Source: Oscarella lobularis (lineage: Eukaryota > Porifera > Homoscleromorpha > Homosclerophorida > Oscarellidae). From it: 64,000 bases of DNA. Made by a program: the position numbers and the translations under genes. Positions within the stretch are counted from its first letter, which is position 1, and every line of letters starts with the position of its first letter. The stretch lies in contig NC_089189.1 of NCBI RefSeq assembly GCF_947507565.1, forward strand, positions 1,860,001 to 1,924,000. Reading direction: 5' to 3'. The notes below the pieces were generated by a model. That model saw only the letters and a list, made by a program, of their open reading frames with translations. It was not told the origin of the DNA and did not search any database. This document shows positions 32,542 to 42,660 of this stretch, in pieces.

Positions 32542-33273
32542 GCCAGTTGCTATAAAGAGATTCCACGATCTTATCACGACCCCAAGAACGATTCCGACAT
32601 TCCAAAGAGAAGTTCTAACAGCGAGTCGACTCCATCATCCTAACATCATCCGTGTATGCGGTGCTGTCATGAAGATGGAATTCCATTCCAAATCGTCTCC
32701 GAATTACTCGAGGGATCAGTGAGCGAAGTCATTGATGCAGCTCACTCATCTCCACGCTATCTTTCTCACAACGAGCAGCTCTCTATTGTCGTACAAATGA
32801 CGTCAGCTATTGCTTATCTACACGGGTTCCGCCCTCGTCCCTACGTTCACGCCGACATTCGTCCGACTAATGTCTTAGTGACGAAGGATATGAAAGTCAA
32901 AGTGGCCGATTTGGGAGCCGCCCACTTGGTGGAGAGCTCCAAATCGGCGGGGCCCCAATATCTTGCTCCAGAACGAATGCCACCTACGTCGGCACGCAGT
33001 TCGTTGCCTAGCAACGTCTACAGTCTAGGCGTATCCCTAATTGAAATATTTACGGGGGTGGGGCCTATTCCAGAAGAGAGGAATGGTCAGCTAACACAGA
33101 TGATAAATCGTCGTCGACTGCACAGGATCTGTTCAATAATGATTTCTGATGAAGATAAAATCGCAGATCGGCCTACGAGTGCAGAATGCTTGGCTGTTCT
33201 CATAAGAGAACAAGAGGAATTCGTTGGAAACGGATTTCTCGCTAAAAAGATTTGTATCTCCTCCCTGACTTGA
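32542..33273 (+). pseudogene. Gene L: kinase-domain pseudogene related to gene K
   Basis: The stretch aligns with the last exon of gene K from PVAIKRFHDLITTPRTIP to NGFLAKK. It lacks the part before the ATP-binding lysine and the conserved C-terminal tail. An in-exon length change after CGAVM breaks the frame. A Leu-Ser-Arg triplet before QYLAPER is missing and DVYSLG has become NVYSLG. The catalytic motifs HADIRPTN and ADLGAAH remain. The 3' flank of gene K follows, so a DNA-level duplication of the gene's end is likely. Confidence 0.85.
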
Positions 33274-33830
33274 ACTTTGTAGAAGTTTGTTTTTGTAATG
33301 TGCCCCTCTTTCGTCTGAAAAACCCTTTATAATGCGGCGTTTTATAAGGTTTCTACGTAAAGGAACGACCTCGCAGGAGAGGCAGAGAGAATTAGCGCGA
33401 TACTGCGTCGAGAGGACCATACGAAAGCGTTTGCTGAGAGAGACGTACCATCAGGTAGCCGATAAATAGGGAAGAAACGATGGCGTAGGATCGTCGTAGA
33501 AATGGTAAGAAACGCCATCAGCGATCGTTCCATAGATAGAAAATATTTCTATCTATGATCGTTCTAAAGAAACGAAGACGAGTATCGTTTCCTTTAGATA
33601 GAAAGAAGACGAGCGAACGACGCCGTTTCCATAAAGATTGTAGGCTTCGGCCACTTGGCTCACAGGTTAGAGAGAAGGAAAAAAAACGCGAGGGGCTCGA
33701 AGAATTCGTCCGATAAGGGGGCCCCGCTTTGCTTACTTGCATCGCTATTACGTTGTTCTTGATCGACAACGTTGATACGGAGCGCGAGGACGCAAGCGAA
33801 TCCATACCTTGGACAACGATGCCTTTGCTT
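33274..33830 (+). repeat. 3'-flank repeat of gene K, copy behind pseudogene L
   Basis: Shares 'tttgtatctcctccctgact', 'ggtttctacgtaaa', 'gcgatactgcgtcgagagga', 'ttgatcgacaacgttgatac' and other blocks with 37436-37970 downstream of gene K. A hairpin 'catagatagaaa..tttctatctatg' at about 33532-33558 is present only here. Confidence 0.65.
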
Positions 33831-34361
33831 CCTAATCGAATCGCCTCACAGTCAGTGAATCACGGCAAAAGAATCTTCTTTCTTTTAGTACGGGCCTTCA
33901 AATAGTTTCTTGAGATCCGCTGTGCTATTCGCCCGAGAGTCGGCCGAATAGAGCCGAATAGTGAGACGGCTATTCGTCCGAGAGTCTAGCGCACTATATA
34001 GGTATGTACCTAAACAACACCAGCCTTATGCATAAGCGTTAGAGCCATTCTTTCTAAAAATTCTCCAAAGAAAGAAGATCTCTAAACCCCAACTTCCGCG
34101 TCCATGCGGATTAAGTGTTCGCCCTCAAAAGTAGAAAGAAAAAAGAAACCGTTCTAAGCAAAAAATCGCGGATACGCACCCGACTCGTCACGCGCCCCAG
34201 CGGTACATGCATCCGGTCTTCCCAGCCCCCCAATGAATATTATCTGCTTTTATAATAAACGGCTACTACTACCTTTCGATAAGCATTTCACCCCGCGTTC
34301 GCAAAATATATTTTCTTTCATCTAGGCAAAGAAACCTCATTCAAAGTTGCTCAACGACGGA
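33831..34361. other. Upstream region of gene K
   Basis: No exon is supported. The sequence 'attcgcccgagagtcggccgaatag' at about 33926-34000 is repeated in part ('attcgtccgagagtc'). The gene K promoter presumably lies here; no clear core element was seen. Confidence 0.35.
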
Positions 34362-37300
34362 ATGGCCCAATCAGCATCACCTGAGCCTCGATGTACTCAC
34401 GAAAGTGCGTTGATCGGCGATGAATTGCATGTCTTCGGTGGAAATAAGGGAAAACGTCACAATCACGATTTTTTCCCGCGCAACGAAATCTGGACATGTA
34501 ATGTTCAAGAAGAGAGCAAATGGATCCGTCGTTTTACCGAAGGAAAGAATATTCCTCCACCTTGCTTGGGAGCACGATGCGTGGTCATCAATGGAATCAT
34601 GTATTCGTACGGAGGAGTGAAGGAAGACGGGGGTGATCTGGGAGAGGTGTTTGGTTTGGATTCGAAGAAAATGAAATGGATCCAAATAGCTACGCCCATC
34701 CATGGAAAGAAACCATTGCAACGCTGCTACTGCTGTTTGTGGGCCATTGGAGAGAGAATGATCATGTTTGGGGGAACGAGCGCAGACATTCCTCAAGATC
34801 GTCTCCAATCAGGAGCACAATGCGAAAAGGGACTGAATAACGAGATTTATGAATTTGTATTTGAGGAGGGAAGAGAAAAAGGTAAATAGCAGGATTTGAA
34901 ATCTGAGAATAATTGAAATGTTGATTATTAGGATATTGGTTGGATGTTGAATTAAGTGGAGAAAGACCAAAACCACGTTGGGCTGCTGCCATGGAAACGA
35001 TTGATCAACATCGAGGATTACTCCATGGAGGGTGGAGTAAAGAATATTTGGATGATGCATTTGTGATTGATTTGAGAGAAAAGGTAAATCCTCATTATGT
35101 TTGGCAATAATAAATGAATTGTAATAGAAATGGATTTGCATCGATTTCCTTCCAAAACCATCCGCTCGACGTCATCACAAAATTTGTCGATTATCAGGAG
35201 CCGGATTCGAAGAGAGAAACTGCTTTCTTCTTATTGGCGGGTACAACAAAAGAGAATTTTCAGACCACGCCTACATTCTTGACTTTGACAAAAGAAAATC
35301 TTACGCGGTTCGAAATCAGAGACAACATTATCAAATTGTGATCAATTTTACTAGTTTCTCCTAAACCCGGAAATAGCACCTATTCATTTACACACTCTCC
35401 ATTGCGTAGAGAATCGAGATGGATCTGCTCGCATCATTATCACAGGAGGAAAAGACCGAATTGGCAAATTAAAAGAAATTCTGAACGAAGTTATTCTCGG
35501 TAATGAAGAGTGATGATAAAATCATATTTAATTAATTTCGTTTTCTAGGTCCGTCAAATGAGTCGTACATGAAGATTGAAACTCAGATTGAAACTCAGAT
35601 ACTTCCTTCAGCCAAATTGATATCAACAAAGCCTCAGAATGAATCACTTAACACTAGGAAACTTGAAAGAGAATTGGAAGAAATGAGGTGCGGGTTTCTG
35701 TATTTTTGTTTCTAAAGATACCGGTAATAATGAGAAAATTTTTAGAATCGAAGAACAAAGAAGACAGTTTGAGGAAGAGAGATTGCAATTCACAGAGCAA
35801 AGGCATGTTAAAGGAATCAATAAGACTAATTTTGCGTGAAAGTTCTTTTTGCAGAACAAGGTTGGAAGCACAATACGAGTCTTTGGAAGAAGAGCGAACT
35901 CGTCTTCTAGAGTCAAGGCACAAATTAGTCAATAGTAGTACAGTATAAATATTGTCACGTGGCCGTTGCGCCTGTAGAACAATATTGGAAGTAAGAAACC
36001 AATCTCTGGAAGAAGAGAGAAATCGTCTCACAGAACAAAGGCAGGACAATATAATTATTAATTAATAATGTCACGTGACAGTTTCAATTTTAGAACACAC
36101 TGGGAAGCACGATACTATTCTTCGGAAGAAGAGAAAGTGCGTCTCATAGAGCAAAAGCAAGATATCGACTGAGAACCATTTATCAAGAAAATGACATGTC
36201 TGTTTTAGATCTGGGTTAGAAACCCGTTGTCGTTCTCTTCAGGGAGACATTAACGTTTTAAGGTACGGCAAGACCTATTGAATTCTAACACGTGATGTTA
36301 TCTTTTCTTTAGAACCCAAAATCGTGATTTAGAGAGAGAAAAGACGGACGTGACTCACGCTTTTGAAGCTCTATCGTAAATCTCAATTAATTCTGGGTCT
36401 TCAATTAAAATGATATTTTATAGGAGGACCCTCACTGAAGCTCAAAAGAACCTCGATCAATTTATGGACGTCCTCAACATTCGTTCAGCTCAAGTTCGTC
36501 TTACCAATGAGAAACTCGGCTCTGGAGCATATGCAGGTACAGTACAAGGAAATAACTTAGACAAATGCTACACATTAAACGCATTTCTTTAGACGTAATC
36601 ATTGGTCATTGGCACGGAATGCCAGTTGCCATAAAGAGATTCCACGCTCTCATCACGACCCCAAGAACGATTCCAACATTTCAAAGAGAAGTTCTGACAG
36701 CTAGTCGACTCCATCATCCTAACATTATCCGTGTATGCGGTGCCGTCATGGAAGACGGAATTCCATTCCAAATCGTCTCTGAATTACTCGAGGGATCAGT
36801 GAGCGAGGTCATTGATGCAGCTCACTCATCTCATTGCTATCTCTCTCACTATGAGCAGCTCTCTCTTGTCGTACAAATGACGTCAGCTATTGCTTATCTA
36901 CACGGACTCCAACCTCGTCCCTACGTTCACGCCGACATTCGTCCGACCAATGTCTTAGTGACGAGGGATATGAAAGTCAAAGTGGCCGATTTGGGAGCCG
37001 CCCACTTGGTGGAGAGCTCCAAATCGGCGGGGCCCCTAAGTCGCCAATATCTTGCTCCAGAACGAATGCCACCCACGTCGGCACGCAGTTCGTTGCCTAG
37101 CGACGTCTACAGTCTAGGCGTATCCCTAATTGAAATATTTACGGGGGTGGGGCCTATTCCAGAAGAGAGGAATGGTCAGCTAACACAGATGATATATCGT
37201 CGTCGCTTGCACAGGATCTGTTCAAGAATGATTTCTGATGAAGATAAAATTGCAGATCGGCCTACGAGTGCAGAATGCTTGGCTGTTCTCATAAGAGAAC

Positions 37301-37416
37301 AAGAGGAAGTCGTTGGAAACGGGTTTCTCGCCATAAAGAGAATGGTGAAGGGACAATTTGAAGGAGAAGGCAAGGCTCGTCGACACAAAGTCGTTCTCTC
37401 AGACACCTATATATAA
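34362..37416 (+). CDS. Gene K: kelch / coiled-coil / TKL-type kinase with four GC-AG introns
   Basis: Thirteen exons (34362-34881, 34932-35083, 35128-35307, 35355-35499, 35549-35687, 35746-35802, 35855-35917, 35978-36040, 36094-36156, 36209-36262, 36313-36375, 36424-36536, 36593-37416) join in phase to 811 codons. Six kelch blades (HVFGG, YSYGG, IMFGG, LLHGG, LLIGG, IITGG) fill residues 1-330, a coiled coil follows, and the kinase starts near 530: LGSGAYAG, VAIK lysine about 552, HADIRPTN Asp about 652, DLG about 670, APER, DVYSLG. As in gene A, the HRD Arg is lost and the catalytic-loop Lys is Arg. Four successive coiled-coil exons end at GC donors. The C-terminus matches gene A (IKRMVKGQFEGEG). 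No signal peptide or membrane helix is present. The start is the ATG after the last in-frame stop, matching gene A. Confidence 0.83.
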
Positions 37417-37435
37417 TCCCTAAACGTTGACTTTT

Positions 37436-37970
37436 AGTATTTTGTATCTCCTCCTTGACTTGATATTTGTAGAAGTTTGTGATGTGCCTTTTTCGTGTCA
37501 ACTAGAACGATTCATAATGCGGCCTTTTATCTATTCTTAGCCGTAGGCGAAAATATCGAATTGTTAGAGGCTTAGAAAGGTTTCTACGTAAACGACCAGG
37601 CCGGAGAGGCAAAGAGAATTCGCGCGATACTGCGTCGAGAGGACCATACAAAAGCGTTTGTTCTCTGAGAGGACAATCAGGTAGAGAGAAGAAACGTTGG
37701 CGAAGGCCATCGCTCATAAGAAACGAAGACGTCCCAACGACCAAAACTGCGCCGGGATTAGAAGTGCGAACGAGAATGCGACGCGATTTTTCTCTTACCG
37801 GTCCAGGCTGTTGGCCGTTTCGCTCGCAAATCATTTTGCATGCACCGTAGACAATCATGCTCGGTTCGAACTAAAGCGTGAGATGACGACGTCCAGTAAG
37901 GGGCCCCGCTTTTCTTACTTGCATCGTTTTCACGTTGTTTGATCGACAACGTTGATACGGAGCACTAGAG
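37436..37970 (+). repeat. 3'-flank repeat of gene K (source copy)
   Basis: DNA downstream of gene K that recurs behind pseudogene L and, without any kinase body, at 60975-61490. It includes 'ttttgtatctcctccttgac', 'gtgcctttttcgtgtcaact', 'cgctcgcaaatcattttgca' and 'gggccccgcttttcttactt'. Confidence 0.65.
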
Positions 37971-38203
37971 ACGTCATTTTGGTCGTTCGACGACACAACT
38001 ATGAAAGCTATCTATCATCTAAGAGAGAAACAGTCATTTGATGGCTGCATTCATTCCCTTGTTGAATGTCCACAGGGAGAGATGATAGGGAGACACAATG
38101 GTAATAAATAAACCAAACAGAGTAATCAAAAGACACCACAATAATCAGAGGGTAGAATTCACCATTTATGTATGTATGTATGACTGTATGTACCTATGTT
38201 TAT

Positions 38204-38345
38204 TAGGGGTACAGTACTTACTGCTGTTTTCCATGGTAAAGCATTGGACCTTGGACCCGACAATGTGGGTTCGATTCCCACACTCCTATTGTCCTCTACA
38301 ATAGCTTAATGGTAAAGCTTTTGGCTGTTAACCAAAAGAATTGGA
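38204..38345 (+). other. Mitochondrial-type tRNA-like segment (candidate nuclear mt-DNA copy)
   Basis: Two tRNA-like folds lie back to back. The first (38204-38289) has acceptor strands TAGGGGT and ACTCCTA, a D-loop core ATGGTAAAGC and a perfect T-arm GTGGGTTCGATTCCCAC. Its anticodon arm is imperfect but would read TTG (Gln), and extra bases sit in the D region. The second (from about 38292) has a D-arm AGCTTAATGGTAAAGCT and a perfect anticodon arm TTTGGCTGTTAACCAAA reading GTT (Asn), but its T-arm is degraded. The simple D-loops and tight spacing are mitochondrial in style. I read this as a decayed nuclear insertion, not as working genes. Confidence 0.45.
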
Positions 38346-38556
38346 TATCCTTATATGTGCTTCTATAGAAGCCGGATAGTCCGCTAGCCAATTTTGTTTC
38401 CCAATGCAAACTTATATCAACAAGTGAGTTCGCTTTGAGTGATTTTCCCAATTGCATAACCCAATACTGATTCTCCTTTGCAACGAACGCCTTCGTCCAC
38501 CGCCACGTCCGCTCCCCCGCCATTGACATCAATAACTAATTACTAATCGTCATATA

Positions 38557-38940
38557 TTGAGAGCATGAACCAATATCGTACTCGTCGCTTTTATGACGTC
38601 ACATCGAATTTTGACGTCAACGGTCACGCGACCCTCGTCTAAATCTGTAGCGCTAATGTCGATTTGATAAGAACGAGGAATGACGTCGCCCGAAGTCGAA
38701 CGTCGTCCCACAATTCTTTTCGTTTTGGCGACGTCGGAGCGGGCGTCTGAGTAGGCGATTGAGTTGGCGTGGATGTAGAATCGGTAGACGGAGCCGTTGC
38801 TGGCGCAGAAACGCCTTTTCGTGACGCGAGAACGATGACGGCGATGAGAAGAGCGACGATCGTCGTTACGAGGACGATGAGGACGATAAGGTAGAAACGA
38901 CGTGTCCAACGGCTCTTTGTGATATCTAGTTCGGGTAGAA
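38557..38940 (-). pseudogene. N-terminal fragment of an M1 aminopeptidase (aminopeptidase N-like)
   Basis: On the - strand a short cytoplasmic segment is followed by a membrane helix (YLIVLIVLVTTIVALLIAVI) and a Ser/Thr/Pro-rich stalk. LWDDVRL follows, then, one frame over, GDVIPRSYQIDISATDL and VTVDVKIRCDVIKATSTILV. This is the classic start of type II membrane aminopeptidase N: tail, helix, stalk, then the first beta-domain (LP--V-P--Y-L-I, then V-I---V--AT--I-LH). A single-base loss near WDDVRL shifts the frame, and the sequence stops long before the GAMEN and HEXXH active-site motifs. It is a truncated host pseudogene. Confidence 0.7.
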
Positions 38941-38974
38941 AAATGTTTCAATCGGTGTCAGGATCGGAATCGGA

Positions 38975-39607
38975 GCTGAAAATTCGAGCATTGCAATAAC
39001 TTGCCAAACGAGCAAAGGATATGTAGTGTAGTTGAATTGCATTCACGCTGCTTAATTCTGTGGGGCTGGGCAGCTTGTGCGGTTTTTATCGTGGTTTTTA
39101 TATCGTGTTGATATATGGGATGAGTCATCCGGTTTAGATGGCTAGATGGTTTCTTTCTTTCCGCATCTGAGATGCGGAAAGAAAGAAGCCATCTATACCG
39201 GATGACTCTGATCTGTGATGTCGCTCTAAGCATGCACCGTGCTCTATAAGTCTTACGCCGTCGTTGTTTCCCAGGAGGAAAAAGTTCGGAAGTAGACTCC
39301 GCGTTAGATGATGACTATACTCGAATAAACTCTTTCACGGAAGAGAGTTAGACGCAAGAAACGCTTGAACAAGTGTGGAATGAAATCAGTGGAAAGGTGA
39401 CGTTTCTACGTTCAGAGTGTCGTCGTCGACCCTATCAATCTATTTGGAGACTGAGAAAGGCAGAATGAGGAAGACGAAGACGCCGACACCGTACGAGTTC
39501 CACACTAACTTTGTCGTCGAGCTACATGTTTGCTTTGCTTTGCAGTGTACGCTTACATCATTCACATGGCACGTGACTCGCGACCAATCACGAGAGCAAT
39601 AACATCG
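38975..39607 (+). repeat. Hairpin-bearing dispersed repeat, best-preserved copy
   Basis: It starts near 'attcgagcattgcaataact' and carries the strong hairpin at 39122-39208: arms 'gagtcatccggtttagatgg' and complement, inner stem 'tctttctttccgcat', loop 'ctgag'. It runs to about 'gcgaccaatcacgagagcaa', and aligns in reverse with 27075-27605 and in part with 13725-13942. It has no coding region. The class is undetermined; a foldback or other non-autonomous element is possible. Confidence 0.65.
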
Positions 39608-39733
39608 TATCGCGCCAAGGGAAGCTATCGAGTTGAGTAGAATTACGTGGACGCCCTTCCTAGTCACCCTTCATTTGATACACGGGGGAGAAGGGTCAGG
39701 TCATGCGCCCTATGTCTGGTCTAAGTGTTGCAG

Positions 39734-40053
39734 GTCTGGATACCAGACCCTTCGCTGGGGGAGAAAGGGTCCGGTGACCTGCGCATTCACTCTGGTTTTG
39801 TACTCTAACCCAATTAGTGCGAACCGTACAGAGCGCGGTAAATTGCATTAGCGTAACTGGTGTTCGGACGCGCAAGCGTTTTCTTATGAACAAAACCGGC
39901 GATGTCAAAGAACTATGTAAAGCTCGCCTGGTTTGCGACTTAGGAGACAGATCGTCTCGGCTGCCGAAGAATGAAAGAAAGCTATCAGTATAGATCAAGG
40001 GTGCGCAGGTCACCAGACCTTTCCTCCCCCAGCGAAGGGTCTGGTATCCAGAC
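39734..40053. mobile_element. MITE-like element with 52-bp terminal inverted repeats
   Basis: Terminal inverted repeats of 52 bp (39734-39785 and 40002-40053, starting gtctggataccagacccttc) match at all but about four positions and enclose about 216 bp without coding capacity. No clear target-site duplication was seen. A related partial sequence ('cctgacccttcttccgtgtc', 'gaagggtcgggtgacctgac') lies at 40475-40520. Superfamily unknown. Confidence 0.7.
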
Positions 40054-40760
40054 TAGGCCGAGACCTCTAGCTGTGACCTTGTTATCAAATTAATTACGTA
40101 TAGTACTGCACTCACTATAGCACTCGATGTCTGAGCCTCGAAAGAAGGAACCTGTATCAAAGGCGGCGGTAGACAGGGCGATCGACTTCTCAGCGGCAAA
40201 GCTTGCATTGAAAACGTCTATCCCGAGCATCGGCACGCGATCCCCGTAGCCTCGACAATTGCCTTCCAAATATCGAGCTCGCTACATGCGCGTCGACGAA
40301 GGTTCGAAAAGTTGACGATACCCACGTATGGTGCATTCGACGCATCCTAGACACAACTCCGAAGCAATGTGTCGTGTGCTGGTCGACCGTGTGGGTCAAT
40401 TAAGTCGCAATCAAGCTAAGTGGATAATTGCATTCCTACGGCAACACTTAGACACTCTTAGACATAGGGCGTTTGACCTGACCCTTCTTCCGTGTCACGT
40501 GAAGGGTCGGGTGACCTGACTACCTGTCCGCGACAAACGAATGCCGTAGCAAAAAGGGCTTTTTTGCTGAGGCGCATACTTTCCTCCTCGAGTTAATGTG
40601 TAAAACCTTCCCTTGCGGTTGCTGTAACTGCATCCTAGCTAACTTCGGGGATAGCGGTGTGAAGCCACGTCATTTGACCGTTTATCAAAAGTACCGGAAG
40701 CCAATTGACGTAATAGTGTGAGTGCATTCGTTTTTCGGTTGTACCCGTTCGGATGACCTG
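40054..40760. other. Spacer upstream of gene G2
   Basis: The right half (about 40555-40760) is the promoter side of the inverted duplication shared with G1. The left half shows no gene. Confidence 0.4.
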
Positions 40761-40770
40761 TACATAAAGG
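40761..40770 (+). promoter_or_regulatory. TATA-like box of gene G2
   Basis: TACATAAAGG lies about 55 bp before the start codon, at the position of the G1 TATA box. The flanking 'cattcaggttgtca' is identical in both promoters. The G-to-A-type change in the core (TACATAAA for TATATAAA) may weaken it. Confidence 0.55.
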
Positions 40771-40822
40771 AGAACAACATTCAGGTTGTCATCCGAAGCG
40801 GAGAGAGAGATTGAAAGAGTGC

Positions 40823-41505
40823 ATGCAGATCATGGCAGTTATAGCCAATTTGTTTCAAGTTTCAGTCGTCTTTTTCTCATTTGTCTTGAATTTCGAAGTA
40901 TTCGAGGCAGTGGCGGTTTTCTGCTCGAAGCCCGAAATTAACAACATCGTCTTTTACATGCGAGACGCCGGTGAAGACGAAATGTGGCTGAGCGTCAGAA
41001 GCGGCAACAAAATAGAGTTTGGCCCCAAGAGCAACAGAACTGCGTTTTCTCTTTGCTCCGGTAAGAGAGCCGGGGAAACAGATTTTGCATTTGCTGGTTT
41101 AAAAAACCAAAGGCGTTGCATTGGATTCAATGTGACGAGCGGGAAGCTCAACGTTATTGTAAGTCATCGCAAAGTTGCCAAAACGCAATGCTAACGTCGC
41201 TCTGTTTGGCTGCATAGAAAGGAAGCCACTGCAAAAACAACCTAATTTATACAAGCGGAGATACTGAAAATGATCAGTTGCTTGTATTCAAACAGAAAAA
41301 TGGAAAAACTCTGCTTCCCGGCACAGCAACGTTAAATTCAACTGAAATCGACAAGAGTCCGCGACTCTTTGTTGAAAGCGTTGGTGCGCCTCTGAAATCA
41401 TGTCAGTTGTTGGAAGATTTTGCCAAAACGGTGAAGTTGAACTTGGAAAATAGGTTGTACTGGAAGAGGCTTAAGACACAAGTGACATCTGATCCTGAGA
41501 AATAG
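40823..41505 (+). CDS. Gene G2: small secreted protein, paralogue of G1
   Basis: Two exons (40823-41158 and 41218-41505, phase 0, same intron position as G1) encode about 207 codons to a TAG. A signal peptide (VIANLFQVSVVFFSFVLNF) precedes VFCSKPE. The body aligns with G1 along its whole length (VFYMRDAGEDEMWLSVRSGN, IEFGPKS, FAFAGLK, GFNVTSGKLNVI, GSHCKNNLIYTSGD, LPGTATLNS, RLFVESVGAPL). The tail is basic and slightly longer than in G1. Both copies are open despite clear sequence divergence, which suggests function. It probably acts outside the cell; the family is not recognised. The start is the first ATG shared with G1. Confidence 0.78.
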
Positions 41506-42570
41506 GCAAAGACGCGTAGCCTTTTCAGATCGTACAAATAAATTTTCTGATTCTTTCACCACGCGCCTTTCTTTCTCTTTCTCGACCCAACGCAGATAAA
41601 CACGGCTCTGCCTCCTACGCTCACTCCCTTCCACATACACGTACCATAGCCATCCTCGACCTTGCCCTCCTTTTAGCCACGCTTGCTCGTACAAGTAAAA
41701 AATCTACGACTCTGTATTCGTCAAATAATGCCAATGGACGGGTTCTAACTATATAGCCAGTGCTGATCCTGACAGGCCTAAAACAATTGTTGCAAAGGCC
41801 CACGGTATCCCGCTGATTCTACCTTGCCCGTTGGGCAGCGCGGGTACATGGTACCATGCACCGTCAAATAACAATACCACGGCGAGAAAGGACGCGTCGC
41901 CAGCGCGCGTACGTCGTCGTCAGCTTGTTGTCGTTGTGCGCGGCGACAACGGACTCGGCTTCTACAAGTGCGTCACGACGACGACGACGGAACAAGAACC
42001 GCCGTCGCACCAGAAGTGGAACTATGAAGTCGTTTCCGATCGTCGTCGTGGTACATAAGCGCTATATAAATTGCGGCACGTGCAAGATTTTATCTCCCGC
42101 ACTGCCCCCAATTTAGTTACATCTCTCTCTTTCAAACGTTTGCCAGTCGTGCAAAAGAAACAAGGTACAAATTCAAAACGGTGTATAGACAACGGAGCGT
42201 CTCCTGGCCGCACTTACTACCACTACAAAATGATACTAATTGACGCCGAATCGAGCGCTATTCTACAATACAACGGCTACGATCCCGCTGTCGACCAATC
42301 AGAAAAATAGGTTCTAAATTGGGTAGAATAGGCGTTCTATCGAGAGAATTAATTAATTAATTAAACGGAACTATACTGTGGAGCGTTTTGCTAGAGGAGC
42401 AGCTGAAAGAAAGCTTCGTTTCAGTATAAATTAGAAAAAGCAGTGCAAATAGCGACCGTTTCAACAGAGATGGGTCATGAAAGGTGCATGCCTACGCTTC
42501 AAAAATGAGGTATTACTGAGACGCGTATAGATCGGATAACGCTAATCATTAAGACAATCACAGCCGTGTA
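41506..42570. other. Spacer with low-complexity open frames
   Basis: A stretch rich in 'cgtcgt' and 'acgacg' (about 41885-42055) gives open frames on both strands; their Arg- or Val-rich translations look like composition artefacts. An AT palindrome 'ttaattaattaattaa' lies at about 42349-42364. No gene is supported. Confidence 0.35.
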
Positions 42571-42577
42571 CTTGCGT

Positions 42578-42628
42578 ATGCACGTGCTCACGTGACAGGC
42601 GGCACGTGCTCACGTGACAGGCGGCACC
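42578..42628. promoter_or_regulatory. Tandemly doubled CACGTG/TCACGTGA module
   Basis: The unit 'gcacgtgctcacgtgacagg' occurs twice in direct succession, giving four CACGTG boxes within 50 bp. It is placed 33-80 bp before the candidate start at 42661. The TCACGTGA form fits MITF/TFE/USF-type factors. Function is inferred. Confidence 0.45.
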
Positions 42629-42660
42629 CGCAGTCGCGGCACAGCTCTAATTAATCAAGC

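Noticed and set aside
41831-42310. Open frames with Arg-rich or Val-rich proteins
   Set aside because: They arise from 'cgtcgt'/'acgacg' low-complexity DNA read in several frames; no domain, start context or splice logic supports one of them.
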